Positions 29,185 through 32,071 of a stretch of DNA of 32,071 nucleotides are shown one piece after another (the first letter of the stretch is position 1; each line of letters opens with the position of its first letter). Origin of the DNA: an uncultured Oscillospiraceae bacterium (GTDB lineage Bacteria; Bacillota; Clostridia; Oscillospirales; Oscillospiraceae). Where the stretch lies: contig CANRFN010000054.1 in NCBI GenBank assembly GCA_947629915.1, positions 1-32,071 on the forward strand. Reading direction: 5' to 3'. Position numbers and translations under genes: made by a program. The notes below the pieces were generated by a model. That model saw nothing but the letters and a program-made list of their open reading frames with translations. It had not been told where the DNA came from and did no database searches.

Positions 29185-31512
29185 TTAGAGGGGATGGCCC
29201 TTCACCCAGCGGCGGGAGACAAGGTACACGCCGGCAGAGGAGACCGCAAGCCAGGCCAGCCAGGGGAGCACATAGGTCATCTTTCCGCTCCCCAGCCCCC
29301 ACAGGAGCTCCGCCGAGGACACGGGGATCAGCGGGGAGACCCACTGCAAGGGCTCTGCCCCCAAGGCGGTGAGCAGCGCGGGAAGCCCCAGGACTGCGGC
29401 GCCGGCCACATAGGCGGTGCGCACCGTGGGGCAGAGGTACCCCACGCACATGGCGGCCTCGGCTACGCAGATGAGCATGAGAAGCCGCAGGCCGTACAAG
29501 AGGACGAGATACTGGAGGCACGTCACATTGAGGGGGAAGTTTGCCAGCGCGTCCAGATTGCGCACCGGTGCCGCCAGCCCCTGGGGTGCGAAGCACAAAA
29601 AGCCGTTTCGGAGCTCAAAGACGGTGATGGCGGCCCACAGCACCAGCGCCAGTACCGCGGCAGACAGCACCTTGCGGCGCATAAGGACCTCTCTCCCTCT
29701 CGGCATGGAACGGAGCATCGCCGGCACGCCGGACTGCCGCTCATAGGCCCACAGCGGGGCGGCCACGATGGAGACAAGGATCACCGCCACGGCATAGTTG
29801 AGCCGCTGGCGCTCCACGCTGTCCCGGCCGTAGACCCAGTCGAAGGGCTGGCTGTCCACCACCCAGGGATCATAGCCACCCGCCTGGGCCCGGTCCCGGA
29901 GCGCGTTGATCCGGGACTCCACCTTGTCCAGGGTGAAGAGCAGATCGCCATAGCCGGTCTCTTCGGCGCTCTCCCGGGCGCGGGCCAGGTAGTCCTCAGT
30001 GGATGCGTCCACCGGCCCCTGGAGCTCCTCCAGATAGGCATCGTACATGGGGTCCGCGCTCCGGCCCTTTGCCTGAATGAAAGAGAGCTTCCCAGTGGCA
30101 AAGACCGCCGCAGCCAGAAGGAGAACACCGTACTGGAAGACAAGGTGCTTCCAGCCTTCCCAGCCGAAGAGCGATAGCCGGGCGCGGAGCCTGTCCAGGG
30201 CCTTCTCCACAGGAGCCGCGGCCCGGCCCAGGAGATCCCGGGATCCCTCGGGCTTTTTGCAGGCCTGGGTCTGGACGGCCAGGACGGCCAGCACCGCTCC
30301 AAAGACGGCGATGCCGGTTGCCGCGATGGCCCGGATCCCCGCCGGGAAGCCGAAGAGGTCCACGTTGAGATACTCCGTATAGAGGGCGGAGGTGTGGACA
30401 TAGGAGAAGATGTTGAAGTACTTCAGGACGTTGAGAATGCTCTGCACGGGCAGGAAGGTATAGAGGATGAATTCCACCGCCAGCGCCGTCCCCAGCACGG
30501 AGACGGAGAACTGTACATTGCTGAGGGACCCCAGAAGGCACCAGATGAGAAGCCCTATGAGCACCCCGGCCAGGACCTTCAGCGCCAGGAACCGTGCAAG
30601 CCACGCGGAGAATGAGATGGCCATCGGGCAGGTGCCAAAGGCCGGGATGGACTGCAGGGGCCTCGCCAGATCTCGCCAGCCGCCGTATACCGCCAGGGAC
30701 AGGAGCAGCGGCGTCAGGGTGAAGAGGACCATCATCAGCGCCGAGCCCAAAAAGAGAATCCCCAGCCTTGTGAGCCCCAGCCGTGCCCTGCCGCCTGGAA
30801 AGGTCCGGACCAGGGACCAGAGCCCGCGGCGGCGCTCCTCCAAAAAGGTCATCACAATCACGATGATCGCCAGAAGGTGCAGGTAGTCCCCGATCTCGTT
30901 TTCAAAGTCCAGCCACCTGGTGATGGCGGCGGAGTTGCCGAGTTCTACCTGTACACCGAGAATCGCAGCAAAGTCCTCGGCGGTCTTTTTCAGATTCCGG
31001 CGGGAGAAGGACCCGTCCTTGCCGAAGAGGCTTGTCTGGGACTGGATCTCCGCCTGGGACTGGATGTCTGTGAGGTATTCGCTGTACCCCGCGAGGTAGT
31101 CTATCTCACTCCGCAGGGCCTCCAGGGCCCGGGTGAGGGCGCTGTCCAGTGCGTAAAACGTCTCCTGGTCTGTCTTTGCCGCCTGTACCAGTTCTGGGAT
31201 GTGGGAGATGGCTGCATAGGCCTCCTCCTCACTGGAAAATGCGTCCTCGCCGTACCCCTCGTGGTATCGGTAGAAGGCATCCAGGGTATCCTTCTCCGCC
31301 TGGGCCAGCTCCGCCACCCGGTCCAGCGGCTCGTCCCGCCACCGCTCTACCAGGTTGGACACGTAGCTTGCGGCCTCGCGGGCCCTCTCCCACTCCCCGG
31401 GGGCCATGGTCTCCGAGAGGGAGAGGAAGAAGAGGCCGATACACACCACAAAGCACACGCACAGCGTCCCGAGGCACTGGCGGTCTAGAAAGACTCGTCT
31501 CAGCTCTTTCAT
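29185..31512 (-). CDS. ABC-type exporter permease, two fused halves
   Basis: 775 residues. Begins with a membrane span, then a large extracytoplasmic domain (about 40-215) and several spans. A second unit follows: spans, another extracytoplasmic domain (about 485-580) and more spans. The halves look homologous: RRGLWSLVRTFPGGRARL against QSGVPAMLRSMPRGREVL, each followed by a similar membrane region. This is thus a tandem ABC-2-like permease in one chain. Start is 2 nt after the ATPase stop. With the neighbouring ATPase it forms an exporter of unknown cargo. Confidence 0.85.
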   Translation of the reverse strand: MKELRRVFLDRQCLGTLCVCFVVCIGLFFLSLSETMAPGEWERAREAASYVSNLVERWRDEPLDRVAELAQAEKDTLDAFYRYHEGYGEDAFSSEEEAYAAISHIPELVQAAKTDQETFYALDSALTRALEALRSEIDYLAGYSEYLTDIQSQAEIQSQTSLFGKDGSFSRRNLKKTAEDFAAILGVQVELGNSAAITRWLDFENEIGDYLHLLAIIVIVMTFLEERRRGLWSLVRTFPGGRARLGLTRLGILFLGSALMMVLFTLTPLLLSLAVYGGWRDLARPLQSIPAFGTCPMAISFSAWLARFLALKVLAGVLIGLLIWCLLGSLSNVQFSVSVLGTALAVEFILYTFLPVQSILNVLKYFNIFSYVHTSALYTEYLNVDLFGFPAGIRAIAATGIAVFGAVLAVLAVQTQACKKPEGSRDLLGRAAAPVEKALDRLRARLSLFGWEGWKHLVFQYGVLLLAAAVFATGKLSFIQAKGRSADPMYDAYLEELQGPVDASTEDYLARARESAEETGYGDLLFTLDKVESRINALRDRAQAGGYDPWVVDSQPFDWVYGRDSVERQRLNYAVAVILVSIVAAPLWAYERQSGVPAMLRSMPRGREVLMRRKVLSAAVLALVLWAAITVFELRNGFLCFAPQGLAAPVRNLDALANFPLNVTCLQYLVLLYGLRLLMLICVAEAAMCVGYLCPTVRTAYVAGAAVLGLPALLTALGAEPLQWVSPLIPVSSAELLWGLGSGKMTYVLPWLAWLAVSSAGVYLVSRRWVKGHPL

Positions 31513-31513
31513 G

Positions 31514-32071
31514 TCATTCCCCCAGGAAGTACAGGTACACGTCCTCCAGGCTCGGCGTGCCCAGTACCGGCTTCCAATCGGCGGGGAGGGAGGCGATGAG
31601 GTTCTGCGGCGTGTCCACCCGCACCAGCTCGCCCTTTTTCATGAGCAGCACCTGGTCTGCGATGGACTCGATGTCCGTGACAATGTGGGTGGTGAGCAGG
31701 ACGATCATGTCCTGGGAGAGCTCCTTGATAAACGTGCGGATCCGCACCCGCTCCCGGGGGTCCAGGCCCGCTGTGGGCTCGTCCAGCAGGAGCACCTGGG
31801 GATCTCCCATCAGCGCCTGGGCCAGCAGCACCCGCTGCCGCATGCCGCCCGAGAAACCGCCCACCCGCTTGTGGGCGGCTTCGGTGAGGTTGGTGAGCTC
31901 CAGCACCTCCTCCACCTGTTCCCGGAGCGCCCTGCCCTTCATGCCCTTCAGGTGTCCCACGTAGCTCAGAAAGCTCATGGCTGTCATATGGTCGTGGTGA
32001 TATTCGTCAAATTTGTTGATTGGAACCGACACTAGCCACCCAGTATCCCCCAGGGGGGTTACCCCCGATGC
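31514..32071 (-). CDS. ABC transporter ATPase, cut by the window edge
   Basis: The frame is open to the right edge, so the N-terminus with Walker A lies outside. Visible: the Q-loop region and HMTAMSFLSYVGHLKG, signature FSGGMRQR, Walker B LLLDEPTAGLDP, H-loop TTH, then the C-terminal part ending FLGE. It drives the neighbouring permease. Resembles ATPases of ABC-2-type drug/peptide exporters. The GTG at 32032 is only an internal codon. Confidence 0.9.
   Translation of the reverse strand, partial: ASGVTPLGDTGWLVSVPINKFDEYHHDHMTAMSFLSYVGHLKGMKGRALREQVEEVLELTNLTEAAHKRVGGFSGGMRQRVLLAQALMGDPQVLLLDEPTAGLDPRERVRIRTFIKELSQDMIVLLTTHIVTDIESIADQVLLMKKGELVRVDTPQNLIASLPADWKPVLGTPSLEDVYLYFLGE

Noticed and set aside
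32033..32071. GTG at 32032 as start of the ABC ATPase
   Set aside because: The frame stays open to the edge, and the Walker A region must lie upstream; the GTG would give a protein without an ATP site.

Overview
The window looks like chromosomal DNA of an anaerobic Gram-positive gut bacterium, most likely a Clostridia/Oscillospiraceae member. This is inferred from high GC, strong GGAGG-type ribosome binding sites, sigma-A-like promoters, GPH-type sugar symporters, a helix-turn-helix/TPR regulator, an Fe-S aldo/keto reductase and LarC. No rRNA, tRNA, CRISPR array or intact insertion sequence was found.

Region 1 (1-3703): the remnant or 5'-truncated end of an unrecognised gene, a terminator, then three tandem sirtuin-like genes resembling the macrodomain-linked (SirTM) class. 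All three lack the classical catalytic histidine; the second carries a frameshift and the third is strongly diverged.

Region 2 (3753-15351): a probable plant-polyphenol (gallotannin/gallate) utilisation locus. A minus-strand operon runs GPH symporter - alpha/beta esterase - GH3 glycosidase - UbiD-type decarboxylase - UbiX prenyltransferase - a fusion of an LpdD-like prenyl-flavin chaperone with a beta-phosphoglucomutase-like HAD domain. A LysR regulator is divergent from the operon, followed on the plus strand by a subtype-B-like tannase and a surface lipoprotein with an esterase domain. Inferred logic: ester-linked gallate is released outside or inside the cell, glycosides are imported and split, the phenolic acid is decarboxylated by the prFMN enzyme, and the sugar enters central metabolism.

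Region 3 (15382-17508): a small minus-strand island of three tandem DUF4869-like paralogues and a short P-loop NTPase. A strong promoter drives it, and nearly identical 35-nt perfect hairpins flank it on both sides. This is the best candidate for an undescribed system.

Region 4 (17411-21103): an HTH-TPR regulator with a shifted C-terminus, a small four-helix membrane protein with a near-consensus promoter, and larC (nickel-pincer cofactor synthesis) behind a structured leader ending in an intrinsic terminator.

Region 5 (21104-24300): a decayed zone. It holds a 33-nt-period direct repeat leading into a frameshifted AAA_14/DUF4143 ATPase, an orphan RelB/DinJ-like antitoxin, a pseudogene fragment of a membrane protein whose intact paralogue lies at 26965-27756, and two copies of a long hairpin.

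Region 6 (24487-32071): a small membrane-protein operon ending in a frameshifted GPH symporter, the intact polytopic membrane protein, an Fe-S aldo/keto reductase lacking the usual catalytic residues, and an ABC exporter (fused-half permease plus ATPase cut by the window edge).

Four genes contain apparent single-base frameshifts (near 2510, 17630, 22446 and 25950). Either this lineage is losing genes or the assembly has indel errors; reads would decide.
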